The translations under genes were made by a program, and so were the position numbers. This document shows, piece after piece, positions 7,853-14,680 of a stretch of DNA of 23,396 bases. Source of the stretch: Stenotrophomonas raiganjensis (SeqCode). GTDB lineage: Bacteria > Pseudomonadota > Gammaproteobacteria > Xanthomonadales > Xanthomonadaceae. The stretch lies in the NCBI RefSeq assembly GCF_030658505.1, contig NZ_JAUTXR010000191.1, positions 1 through 23,396 on the forward strand, in the 5' to 3' direction. Numbering within the stretch: the first letter of the stretch is position 1; each line of letters begins with the position of its first letter. The notes under the pieces are model-generated. The model saw nothing but the letters and a program-made list of their open reading frames with translations, searched no databases and was not told where the DNA came from.

Positions 7853-7918
7853 TCTTCACCGGACGGCACGGGCCCGGCGTCTACGCTGGGACTCCCGCAC
7901 CGTGAGGAGTATGTCCCG

Positions 7919-8479
7919 ATGTCCGTCCCCACCATCGCCGTGTTCGTCGGCAGCCTGCGCAAGGATTCGTGCAACCGCAAGCTGGCCCATGCGCTGGAGA
8001 AGATCGCTGGCGACCGCGCGCGCTTCCAGTACGTCCAGATCGGCGATCTGCCGCTGTACGACCAGGATTTCGATGGCCAGTACCCGCCGCAGGGCACCCG
8101 GCTGAAGGATCAGGTGCGCGCCGCCGACGCGGTGCTGTTCGTGACCCCCGAATACAACCGTTCGGTGCCAGGCGTGCTGAAGAACGCCATCGACATCGGC
8201 TCGCGCCCGTACGGTGACAGCGCGTTTGCCGGCAAGCCCGCAGCGGTGATCGGTGCCTCCATCGGCCAGATCGGCACCGCAGTGGCCCAGCAGCACCTGC
8301 GCAACAGCCTGGCCTTCCTTGACATGCACGTGCTTGGCCAGCCGGAGGCGTTCATCCACTTCAAGGATGGCCTGATCGATGCCGACGGCACGATCCACAA
8401 CGAAGGCACGCAGAAGTTCCTGCAGGGCTACGTGGACCGGTTCCTGGCGTTGATCGCAGTGCACGTGAAGGGCGATTGA
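7919..8479 (+). CDS. NADPH-dependent FMN reductase, ChrR/YieF type
   Basis: The 186-residue flavodoxin-fold protein has the FMN phosphate loop GSLRKDSCNRKLA (about 11-23) and the family signature PEYNRSVPGVLKNAID (about 77-92). SIGQIGTAVAQQHLR and FLDMHV also line up with E. coli ChrR/YieF and related quinone/chromate/azo reductases. Such soluble enzymes reduce quinones or xenobiotics with two electrons from NAD(P)H. The start ATG at 7919 has GAGGAG 9 nt upstream. A second ATG at 7911 is out of frame and too close to the ribosome site. It follows asnB by 66 nt with its own ribosome site; whether it is co-transcribed is unclear. The physiological substrate is unknown. Confidence 0.92.
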   Translation: MSVPTIAVFVGSLRKDSCNRKLAHALEKIAGDRARFQYVQIGDLPLYDQDFDGQYPPQGTRLKDQVRAADAVLFVTPEYNRSVPGVLKNAIDIGSRPYGDSAFAGKPAAVIGASIGQIGTAVAQQHLRNSLAFLDMHVLGQPEAFIHFKDGLIDADGTIHNEGTQKFLQGYVDRFLALIAVHVKGD

Positions 8480-8486
8480 GGCCTAT

Positions 8487-8610
8487 GGGGGCAGAGCACT
8501 CTGCGTTGCAGAGGGATCCGCCCCCAGCCACGTCCGGGGTCGGATCCCGGTGCGCAGCGACGGGCTCTGGGCCCACGTCCCGCTGGGCGCGCCTGCACGA
8601 GCTCCGACCC
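8487..8610. repeat. composite inverted-repeat region after the FMN reductase gene
   Basis: Several nested perfect dyads occur. GGGGGC (8487-8492) pairs with GCCCCC (8520-8525). Inside it, CTCTGC (8499-8504) pairs with GCAGAG (8508-8513). GGGATCCG (8513-8520) pairs with CGGATCCC (8541-8548), and GGGTCGGA (8537-8544) pairs with TCCGACCC (8603-8610). Outer arms of the GGGTCGGA...TCCGACCC kind resemble other long palindromic intergenic repeats of Stenotrophomonas. It could act as a 3' transcript hairpin for the reductase. There is no U-tract. Confidence 0.55.
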
Positions 8611-8632
8611 TGGCCGCGTGATCTGCGATAAT
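8604..8632 (+). promoter_or_regulatory. candidate promoter of dnaB
   Basis: An extended -10 box, TGC-GATAAT (8624-8632; GATAAT matches TATAAT at 5 of 6), lies 17 nt after a weak -35 match, CCGACC (8604-8609). The predicted start near 8640 would give a leader of about 170 nt before the dnaB ATG. Confidence 0.5.
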
Positions 8633-8641
8633 GCCCACTCG

Positions 8642-8679
8642 GGCGTCGCAACGGCGCCCGTCGCAGGCACTGCGACGCC
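8642..8679 (+). promoter_or_regulatory. hairpin in the predicted dnaB leader
   Basis: GGCGTCGCA (8642-8650) is perfectly complementary to TGCGACGCC (8671-8679), a 9-bp stem with a 20-nt loop. An alternative pairing of GGGCG (8641-8645) with CGCCC (8655-8659) would exclude it. The two forms could be alternative leader structures; no function is established. Confidence 0.4.
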
Positions 8680-8730
8680 TCCGCGCCAGAGTGGCCAGGC
8701 ACTGGCGGATATCCCCCGTTTCTCCACGGC

Positions 8731-8739
8731 TTATCCACA
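8731..8739 (+). promoter_or_regulatory. perfect DnaA box upstream of dnaB
   Basis: TTATCCACA is an exact match to the consensus DnaA-binding nonamer. It is enclosed by CCACGG (8724-8729) and CCGTGG (8747-8752), an inverted repeat. It lies 74 nt before the dnaB start. The remainder of the 333-base gap 8480-8812 holds the inverted repeats, promoter and hairpin listed separately, and no gene. Confidence 0.6.
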
Positions 8740-8812
8740 GGCTTGTCCGTGGTCGCCCGGGTCGGCGCATGCCTACACTCGTCTGGCCCACTTTTGCAGG
8801 AAACACCGCAGC

Positions 8813-10243
8813 ATGTCCGCTCGTTCCGGCTTCCGTTCCAACCGCAGAGAGCGCGGTGATGGCTTTGATCGCGATCGCGACGAGTCGCGTATCGACCAGC
8901 TGCGGGTGCCGCCGCATTCGGTGGAAGCCGAGCAGGCGGTGCTGGGGGGCCTGATGCTGGCGCCGGAGGCCTACGACCGGGTCAATGACCAGCTGACCGA
9001 GGGCGATTTCTACCGCCGTGATCACCAGATGATCTACCGCGCGATCCGCGAGCTGTCCGAGCGCGAGCGGCCGTTCGACGCGGTGACGCTGGGCGAATGG
9101 TTCGAATCACAGGGCAAGCTGGAACTGGTGGGTGATGGTGCCTACCTGATCGAGCTGGCGAGCACCACGCCGTCGGCGGCCAACATCGTGGCCTATGCCG
9201 AGATCGTGCGCGACAAGGCAGTGCTGAGGCAGCTGATCCAGGTCGGCACCGACATCGTCAACGACGGTTTCCAGCCCGAAGGCCGTGACAGCAGCGAGCT
9301 GCTGGCCTCCGCGGAAAAGAGTGTGTTCGCCATCGCTGAACAGGGCGCGCGCGGGCGTACCGATTTCGTGGCCATGCCCGGCGCGCTGAAGGACGCCTTC
9401 GAAGAGCTGCGCAACCGTTTCGAGAACGGCGGCAACATCACCGGCTTGCCGACCGGTTACAACGACTTCGATGCGATGACCGCCGGCCTGCAGCCGACCG
9501 ACCTGATCATCCTCGCGGCACGCCCGGCCATGGGCAAGACCACCTTCGCACTGAACATCGCCGAGTACGCGGCGATCAAGTCGAAGAAGGGCGTGGCGGT
9601 GTTCTCGATGGAAATGTCGGCCTCGCAGCTGGCGATGCGCCTGATCTCCTCCAACGGGCGCATCAACGCGCAGCGCCTGCGTACCGGCCAGCTGGAAGAC
9701 GAGGACTGGAGCCGCGTCACCAGCGCGATCAAGATGCTGAAGGAAACCAAGATCTTCATCGACGATACGCCGGGCGTGTCGCCGGAAGTGCTGCGTTCCA
9801 AGTGCCGCCGCCTCAAGCGCGAGCATGACCTGGGCCTGGTGGTGATCGACTACCTGCAGCTGATGAGCGTGCCGGGCAACAGCGAGAACCGCGCAACCGA
9901 GATTTCGGAGATCTCGCGTTCGCTGAAAGGCCTGGCCAAGGAGCTGCACGTGCCGGTGATCGCGCTGTCGCAGCTCAACCGATCACTGGAAACGCGTACC
10001 GACAAGCGCCCGGTGATGGCCGACCTTCGCGAATCGGGCGCAATCGAGCAGGATGCGGATATGATCGTGTTCATCTACCGCGACGACTACTACAACAAGG
10101 AAAACTCGCCGGACAAGGGCTTGGCCGAGATCATCATCGGCAAGCACCGTGGTGGCCCGACCGGATCGTGCAAGCTGAAGTTCTTCGGTGAGTACACCCG
10201 CTTCGACAACCTGGCCCACGACTCGGTCGGCTCATTCGAATAA
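8813..10243 (+). CDS. dnaB: replicative DNA helicase DnaB
   Basis: The 476-residue protein is close to E. coli DnaB (471). A charged N-terminal tail leads to RVPPHSVEAEQAVLGGLML, the start of the N-terminal DnaB domain. The RecA-like motor domain has Walker A ARPAMGKTT (K242), the H2-type VVIDYLQLM, and the H3/H4 block ALSQLNRSLETR...DLRESGAIEQDADMIVFIYR. It unwinds the parental duplex 5' to 3' at the replication fork as a hexamer and recruits DnaG primase. I see no intein. ATG at 8813 is chosen by homology; AGGA lies 11 nt upstream, a rather long spacing. The upstream in-frame extension is noncoding in character. A SMAG repeat follows the stop after 2 nt. Confidence 0.98.
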   Translation: MSARSGFRSNRRERGDGFDRDRDESRIDQLRVPPHSVEAEQAVLGGLMLAPEAYDRVNDQLTEGDFYRRDHQMIYRAIRELSERERPFDAVTLGEWFESQGKLELVGDGAYLIELASTTPSAANIVAYAEIVRDKAVLRQLIQVGTDIVNDGFQPEGRDSSELLASAEKSVFAIAEQGARGRTDFVAMPGALKDAFEELRNRFENGGNITGLPTGYNDFDAMTAGLQPTDLIILAARPAMGKTTFALNIAEYAAIKSKKGVAVFSMEMSASQLAMRLISSNGRINAQRLRTGQLEDEDWSRVTSAIKMLKETKIFIDDTPGVSPEVLRSKCRRLKREHDLGLVVIDYLQLMSVPGNSENRATEISEISRSLKGLAKELHVPVIALSQLNRSLETRTDKRPVMADLRESGAIEQDADMIVFIYRDDYYNKENSPDKGLAEIIIGKHRGGPTGSCKLKFFGEYTRFDNLAHDSVGSFE

Positions 10244-10245
10244 CC

Positions 10246-10268
10246 GTAGTGCCGGCCGCTGGCCGGCA
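10246..10268 (+). repeat. SMAG-type stem-loop repeat (GTAG head)
   Basis: GTAG is followed by TGCCGGCC, the loop GCT, and GGCCGGCA: a perfect canonical copy. It begins 2 nt after the dnaB stop codon. The arms are identical to those at 1-24 and 47-69. Confidence 0.88.
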
Positions 10269-10319
10269 ACCACCCCACGGCTTGCAAACCATTCAGAACG
10301 CCAATCTTCCGTACGTGGC

Positions 10320-10353
10320 GTGTAAATGACATGTAACGCGAGGCTTCTACGAT
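10320..10353 (+). promoter_or_regulatory. candidate promoter with Pho-box-like direct repeat
   Basis: ATGACA (10326-10331, 5 of 6 to TTGACA) and TACGAT (10348-10353, 4 of 6 to TATAAT) are 16 nt apart. Over the -35 lie two TGTAA cores, at 10321-10325 and 10332-10336, exactly 11 bp apart and ending about 10 nt before the -10. PhoB boxes are two CTGTCAT-like heptamers with the same 11-bp period and the same position. Each heptamer here matches 4 of 7, with TGTAA in place of TGTCA. It precedes a receptor/phosphatase operon. Confidence 0.45.
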
Positions 10354-10372
10354 TCCGCCGCTGCTGCTCTTC

Positions 10373-10391
10373 GACGCCGCCCTTCGGCGTC
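10373..10391 (+). other. leader hairpin before the TonB receptor gene
   Basis: GACGCCG (10373-10379) pairs perfectly with CGGCGTC (10385-10391) around a 5-nt loop. It lies between the predicted promoter and the ribosome site (AAGGA at 10402-10406). It may stabilise the mRNA 5' end or limit ribosome access. Confidence 0.4.
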
Positions 10392-10416
10392 CAGCGTGCC
10401 CAAGGAATCCGCCTCC

Positions 10417-12660
10417 ATGCCGTCCCACGCTCCGCTTCGCCGCAATCTGCTGGCCCTGCTGGTCTGTGCTTCGCTGCCGTCGCTGGCTGTCGCTGAAACC
10501 GCCCCCGCGACCGACGCGCAGTCGGCCACGACCCTCGATTCGATCTCGGTGATCGGCCGCGGCGAAGCCCGCCAGGTGCAGCGCGTGACCGCCGAGGACA
10601 TGAAGGTCCTGCCGCCCGGTGCCAACCCGCTGAAGCTGCTGGCGACCAAGCCGGGCGTGCATTTCGAATCGGCCGACGCCACCGGTGCCTACGAGTGGTC
10701 CACCACCATCAGCCTGCGTGGCTTCAACCAGAACCGCCTGGGCTACACGCTCGATGGCATTCCGCTGGGCAACATGGCCTACGGCAACAGCAACGGCCTG
10801 CACATCAGCCGCGCGGTGATCAGCGAGAACCTGGGCGGTGCCGAAGTCTCCACCGGCATCGGCGCGCTGGGTACGCCATCCACCAGCAACCTCGGCGGCG
10901 TGTTCCAGTTCTATTCGATCGACCCGTCCACCGAGTACGGGGTGGTGCTGGCACAGAGCTTCGGCAGCGACAGTGCGCGCCGCAGCTATGCGCGCCTGGA
11001 GACCGGTGAGCACCAGGGTTTCGCCGCCTACCTGTCCGGCGTGTATTCCGAAGGCGACAAGTGGAAGGGCAAGGGCTCGCAGGAACTGAAGCAGTTCAAC
11101 GGCAAGGCCACCTACAACTTCGGCGCGGACAGCAGGATCACCGCACTGTTCAACGCATCGCGCCGCGTCGAGGCCGACTACCAGGACCTGTCGCTGGAGA
11201 TGATCGATCGCCTCGGCTGGGACTGGGACAACTACGCCCCGGACTGGGATCGCGCGGTGGCCGCCGCACGCGGAACGTTCAGCGGCGGCGTCAACAGCCC
11301 GTGGGACGCGTATTACTCCGGTCACGGCCTGCGCAATGACGACCTGTCCAGCATTGCCGGCGATTTCGGCCTGAACGAGTCGATGCGCCTGAAGGTCAAC
11401 GTCTACAACCACAGCAACCGTGGCCAGGGCCACTGGTTCAGCCCGTCCAATCCGTCCAACCCGGGTACCAGCCGCGAGATCCCGATCTCGATCCGCACCA
11501 CCGAGTATGCGATCGACCGCACGGGCGTGACCTCGGCGTTCACCTGGAACGTCGGTGGCCACGAACTGGAAGCAGGCCTGTGGTACGAAGACAACGGCCA
11601 CAGCGTGCAGCGCAATTTCTACTACATCGACGGCCCGATCACCGACGATTTCTTCCTGCGCAATCCGGACCAGCGCGTGTGGCACCAGCGCTACACCACC
11701 ATCACCCGCCAGTTCTACGTGCAGGACCGCTTCCGCCTGTTCGATGACCGCCTGACCATCGACATCGGTGCAAAGTCGCCGAATACCCGCACCAGCGTGC
11801 GCACGCCACTGGGCAGCTACGCCAACAACAGCAGCCTGACCTCGAAGAAGGGCTTCCTGCCGCAGGCCGGCTTCAACTTCAAGCTCAACGAAGGCAACGA
11901 GATCTTCGGTTCGTTCGCCAAGAACATCGCGGCGTATGCGCTGGGCGTGGGCAGCCCGTTCAACGTGCCGCAGGCCGCTTTCGATGCCAGCGCGAAGAAC
12001 CTGAAGCCGGAACAGTCGCGCACCCTCGAGCTGGGCTGGCGCGGCTACGGCCAGGGCTATGAAGCCTCGGTGGCGGTGTACGACGTGAAGTTCGACAACC
12101 GTCTGCTGGCCATCGCGCAGTGCGTGGGCATCCTCGGTTGCCCGGCGCTGTTCTCCAACGTTGGTTCGGTGACCAGCCGCGGTGCCGAGGCGACCCTGCA
12201 GCTGAAGCCGATGCAGGACCTGACCTGGTCCAATGCGCTGTCGTGGAATGACAGCACCTATGACAACGACTACGTGAACAACGGCGTGGTGCCGACCCGC
12301 GGCAAGAAGACCGTCGACACCCCGGAATGGATGTTCGCCAGCACCCTGGCCTGGACGCCGGGCCCGTGGGACCTGCGCTTGGCCGCCAACCATGTCGGCA
12401 AGCGTTATGTGACCTACACCAACGACGTGTCGGTGCCCAGCTACTGGCTGGTCAACGCTTCGGTGGCCTATGACTTCGGCAGGCTTGGCCCGGCGCAGAA
12501 CCTGAGCGTGGCGCTGAACCTGACCAACCTGACCGACAAGCGTTACCTGTCTTCGATCAACACCAACGGCACCTACGCTGCCGATCCGACCCGCAGCCTG
12601 GCGACCATGCAGGTCGGCGCGCCGCGGCAGGTGATGGCTACCGCCACCGTGCGCTTCTGA
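10417..12660 (+). CDS. TonB-dependent outer-membrane receptor
   Basis: The 747-residue precursor has a Sec signal peptide (RRN then LLALLVCASLPSLAVA, cleavage after about A26). A TonB-box-like TLDSISVIGRG follows (about 39-49), then a plug domain (about 55-165; SLRGFNQNRLGYTLDGIPLG) and a long beta-barrel. The chain ends in phenylalanine (ATATVRF), the outer-membrane insertion signal. It would import a ligand into the periplasm using TonB-ExbBD energy. Its stop overlaps the start of a PhoD-type phosphatase (TGATG), so a phosphorylated organic ligand is likely; this is inferred from context. ATG at 10417 is preferred over GTG at 10396 because AAGGA lies about 10 nt in front and the signal peptide then starts normally. 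Confidence 0.93.
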   Translation: MPSHAPLRRNLLALLVCASLPSLAVAETAPATDAQSATTLDSISVIGRGEARQVQRVTAEDMKVLPPGANPLKLLATKPGVHFESADATGAYEWSTTISLRGFNQNRLGYTLDGIPLGNMAYGNSNGLHISRAVISENLGGAEVSTGIGALGTPSTSNLGGVFQFYSIDPSTEYGVVLAQSFGSDSARRSYARLETGEHQGFAAYLSGVYSEGDKWKGKGSQELKQFNGKATYNFGADSRITALFNASRRVEADYQDLSLEMIDRLGWDWDNYAPDWDRAVAAARGTFSGGVNSPWDAYYSGHGLRNDDLSSIAGDFGLNESMRLKVNVYNHSNRGQGHWFSPSNPSNPGTSREIPISIRTTEYAIDRTGVTSAFTWNVGGHELEAGLWYEDNGHSVQRNFYYIDGPITDDFFLRNPDQRVWHQRYTTITRQFYVQDRFRLFDDRLTIDIGAKSPNTRTSVRTPLGSYANNSSLTSKKGFLPQAGFNFKLNEGNEIFGSFAKNIAAYALGVGSPFNVPQAAFDASAKNLKPEQSRTLELGWRGYGQGYEASVAVYDVKFDNRLLAIAQCVGILGCPALFSNVGSVTSRGAEATLQLKPMQDLTWSNALSWNDSTYDNDYVNNGVVPTRGKKTVDTPEWMFASTLAWTPGPWDLRLAANHVGKRYVTYTNDVSVPSYWLVNASVAYDFGRLGPAQNLSVALNLTNLTDKRYLSSINTNGTYAADPTRSLATMQVGAPRQVMATATVRF

Positions 12661-14252
12661 TGCGCGGGCCTGTCGATCCGGAATGCCGTCGTCGCCTGCT
12701 GCGCATGGCGTGGCAGGGCACGGGGGCGGCGATCGCGCTGGCGGCGATGCCGGGGCTGGCCACGGCCGGCCCACGACCGCGGTTGGGGCGTGATCCGTTC
12801 ACCCTGGGCGTCGCCGCCGGTGATCCGGATCCGCAGGGGGCCGTGCTGTGGACGCGTCTGGCGCCGGATCCGCTCAACGGCGGCGGCATGCCGTCGCGGG
12901 CGGTGCCGGTGCGCTGGTTCGTGGCCGAAGACCCGGGCATGCGCCGGCTGGTGCAGCGTGGCGTCGCCGCGGCGGTGCCGGAGCTGGCCCATTCGGTGCA
13001 CGTGGAGGTCAACGGCCTGCGTCCGGGCCGTGACTACTACTACCGCTTCGCCTGCGATGGCGATGAGGAAAGCGCGGTCGGCCACTTCCGCACCGCGCCG
13101 CTGCTGGACACGCAGTTGCAGCAGCTGCGGCTGGCACTGTGCACCTGCCAGGCCTGGAACAGCGGCTACTACCCGGTGCTGCGCGACATCGCGCAGAGCG
13201 ATGTCGACCTGGTGCTGCACGCCGGTGACTACCTGTACGAGTACAGCCCGCTGCAGAATGCACGTGGGCGCACGCTGGATGCCGGGCGCTTCAGCGGCGA
13301 GACCGTCAGCCTGGAGCGCTACCGCGACCAGTACGCGCTGTACAAGCTCGACCCCGATCTGCAGGCCGCCCACGCCGCGCACGCGTTCGCGGTGATCTGG
13401 GACGACCACGAAGTGCAGAACGATTACTCCGGCATCCATCCGGAGACGCCCGGCGTTTCGACAGAGGATTTCATCGTGCGTCGTGCGGCGGCCTATCGCG
13501 CGTTCTACGAACACCTGCCGATGCGCAGCACGCCTGCGGGCAACGGTGGCCTGCGCGTGCATCGGCGCCTGCGCTATGGCGATCTGGCGCAGCTGACGCT
13601 GCTCGACTGCCGCCAGTTCCGACCGGCCAATCCCTGCGGAGTGGGCGAGTCACCACGCTGCGAGGCGGCGATGGACGCGCGCATGAGCATGCTCGGGGTG
13701 GGCCAGGAAGCCTGGTTCACGCAGTCGATGGCCGCCGCACAGGGCACGCGCTGGAACGTGGTGGTGCAGCAGCTGTTGATGGCGCAGCTGCGGCTGGACG
13801 GCGGCACGCCGCGCGAGCGCTTCTGGAACGATGCCTGGGACGGATATCCGGCGGCCCGCAATCGCCTGCTGCAGGCAATGCAGGCGGGCGGGCAGGGTAA
13901 TGCCATCGTGCTGGGCGGCGACTGGCATTCCACCTTCGTCAACGACCTGAAGCTGGACTTCGATGCCGCCCGTGCGCCGGTCGTGGCGACTGAATTCATC
14001 GCCCCCGCGATCAGCAGCGGCGGCGACGACACGCCGTATGGACCGTACTACGGACCATCGATACCGCAGAACCCGCACATCCGCTACTTCGACGGCGACC
14101 GCCGCGGCTGGTGGAAGCTGCAGCTGAACCGGCAGGCCGTGGACGCCGAGCTGCGCTTCGCCGACAGCGTGCTGCGTTCGGATGCGGCAGTACGCACCGC
14201 AGCACGCTTCCAGGTGGCCCACGGCCGCCCGGGCGCGGTGCAGCTCATGTAG
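12660..14252 (+). CDS. PhoD-family alkaline phosphatase/phosphodiesterase
   Basis: The 530-residue protein starts with an Arg-rich signal (CRRRLLRMAW, then a mild hydrophobic stretch, cleavage near ATA36). This is consistent with Tat export, as is usual for PhoD. An N-terminal Fn3-like PhoD_N domain (about 40-145; FTLGVAAGDPDPQGAVLWTRL) precedes the metallophosphatase domain. That domain has CTCQAW (161-166), HAGDYLYEYSP (D190), WDDHEVQND (247-255) and GGDWHST (419-425), matching the metal-binding motifs of Bacillus PhoD. It hydrolyses phosphomono- or diesters in the periplasm. Its ATG shares a base with the TGA of the TonB receptor, so translation is coupled. The TAG stop is formed by the GTAG head of a SMAG repeat. 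Confidence 0.92.
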   Translation: MRGPVDPECRRRLLRMAWQGTGAAIALAAMPGLATAGPRPRLGRDPFTLGVAAGDPDPQGAVLWTRLAPDPLNGGGMPSRAVPVRWFVAEDPGMRRLVQRGVAAAVPELAHSVHVEVNGLRPGRDYYYRFACDGDEESAVGHFRTAPLLDTQLQQLRLALCTCQAWNSGYYPVLRDIAQSDVDLVLHAGDYLYEYSPLQNARGRTLDAGRFSGETVSLERYRDQYALYKLDPDLQAAHAAHAFAVIWDDHEVQNDYSGIHPETPGVSTEDFIVRRAAAYRAFYEHLPMRSTPAGNGGLRVHRRLRYGDLAQLTLLDCRQFRPANPCGVGESPRCEAAMDARMSMLGVGQEAWFTQSMAAAQGTRWNVVVQQLLMAQLRLDGGTPRERFWNDAWDGYPAARNRLLQAMQAGGQGNAIVLGGDWHSTFVNDLKLDFDAARAPVVATEFIAPAISSGGDDTPYGPYYGPSIPQNPHIRYFDGDRRGWWKLQLNRQAVDAELRFADSVLRSDAAVRTAARFQVAHGRPGAVQLM

Positions 14253-14272
14253 AGCCGAGCCCACGCTCGGCT
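14249..14272 (+). repeat. SMAG repeat whose head provides the PhoD stop codon
   Basis: GTAG (14249-14252) contains the TAG stop of the phosphatase gene. The perfect 8-bp stem AGCCGAGC/GCTCGGCT with loop CCAC follows directly. Confidence 0.85.
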
Positions 14273-14286
14273 GCTCTCTGCCTCCG

Positions 14287-14311
14287 GTGGGTGCGGACCG
14301 TTGGTCCGCAC
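14287..14311 (+). repeat. SMAG-like stem-loop (GTGG head variant)
   Basis: GTGG is followed by a perfect 9-bp stem, GTGCGGACC (14291-14299) and GGTCCGCAC (14303-14311), with loop GTT. It sits between two copies that have a different stem sequence. Confidence 0.65.
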
Positions 14312-14323
14312 ATTCCCATGAAC

Positions 14324-14347
14324 TGCCGAGCGTAGGCTCGGCTCTAC
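14324..14347 (-). repeat. SMAG-type stem-loop repeat (GTAG head)
   Basis: GCCGAGC (14325-14331) and GCTCGGC (14336-14342) pair around GTAG as loop. CTAC at 14344-14347 gives the minus-strand GTAG head. With 14249-14272 it forms an inverted dimer having the same stem sequence. Confidence 0.82.
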
Positions 14348-14390
14348 AGCGGCGGTGGACCGCTTTCATCGCCCCCAGCCGGGTTTCGTC

Positions 14391-14403
14391 GCAAACCGTT
14401 TGC
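14391..14403. promoter_or_regulatory. operator-like palindrome before the small envelope gene pair
   Basis: GCAAAC and GTTTGC form a perfect 6-bp dyad around a single C, 65 nt upstream of the next start codon. It has the shape of a dimeric-regulator site, but no promoter can be placed with confidence. Confidence 0.25.
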
Positions 14404-14467
14404 GCGCGGCCAGGGCGGGGCGCCAAGGTGGGCGCAGGTGGCAGGGTGCCGCCCCAAGGAGACCGTG

Positions 14468-14680
14468 ATGAAGACCCTGTTCGCGCTCGGTGTGTGGTGC
14501 CTGCTGTTCGTGCTGTGCTGGCCGCTGGCGATCCTCGCCCTGATCGCTTGGCCGTTCGTGTGGCTGCTGAGCCTGCCGTTCCGCCTGGTCGGCATCACCT
14601 TCTCGGCACTGTTCGCGTTCCTGCGCGCGCTGTTCATGCTGCCGGCGCGGCTGCTGGGTGGCCGGGCGGTGGCCGCATGA
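14468..14680 (+). CDS. small hydrophobic membrane protein
   Basis: The 70-residue protein is almost entirely hydrophobic. Two segments, about 4-32 (rich in Leu/Trp/Cys) and 36-60, are split by a short polar turn (PFRLVG), followed by a short basic end (RLLGGR). It is likely an inner-membrane hairpin. I do not recognise the family. The start ATG at 14468 has AAGGAG 6 nt upstream; an adjacent in-frame GTG at 14465 is less well spaced. A weak hairpin (14437-14453) lies just upstream of the ribosome site. Its stop overlaps the next start (ATGA), so it is coupled to the secreted small protein downstream. Confidence 0.75.
   Translation: MKTLFALGVWCLLFVLCWPLAILALIAWPFVWLLSLPFRLVGITFSALFAFLRALFMLPARLLGGRAVAA

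Noticed and set aside
7866..7886. A GTAG-headed SMAG-like sequence between asnB and the FMN reductase gene on the minus strand
   Set aside because: The head is present (CTAC on plus), but the following bases do not form the two paired arms that define the repeat.
8797..8950. Alternative upstream starts or an intein for dnaB
   Set aside because: The N-terminal domain begins normally, length matches DnaB of other bacteria, and the Walker A and H4 regions are continuous.
10326..10336. Fur box or other iron-regulatory site before the TonB receptor
   Set aside because: No GATAAT-rich 19-bp palindrome is present. The repeat seen is direct and 11-bp spaced, which fits a PhoB/OmpR-family site better.
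10090..12774. An 894-codon open frame on the minus strand, antisense to the TonB receptor gene
   Set aside because: It spans the end of dnaB, an intergenic promoter region with a SMAG repeat, and the start of the phosphatase gene. No motif is present.
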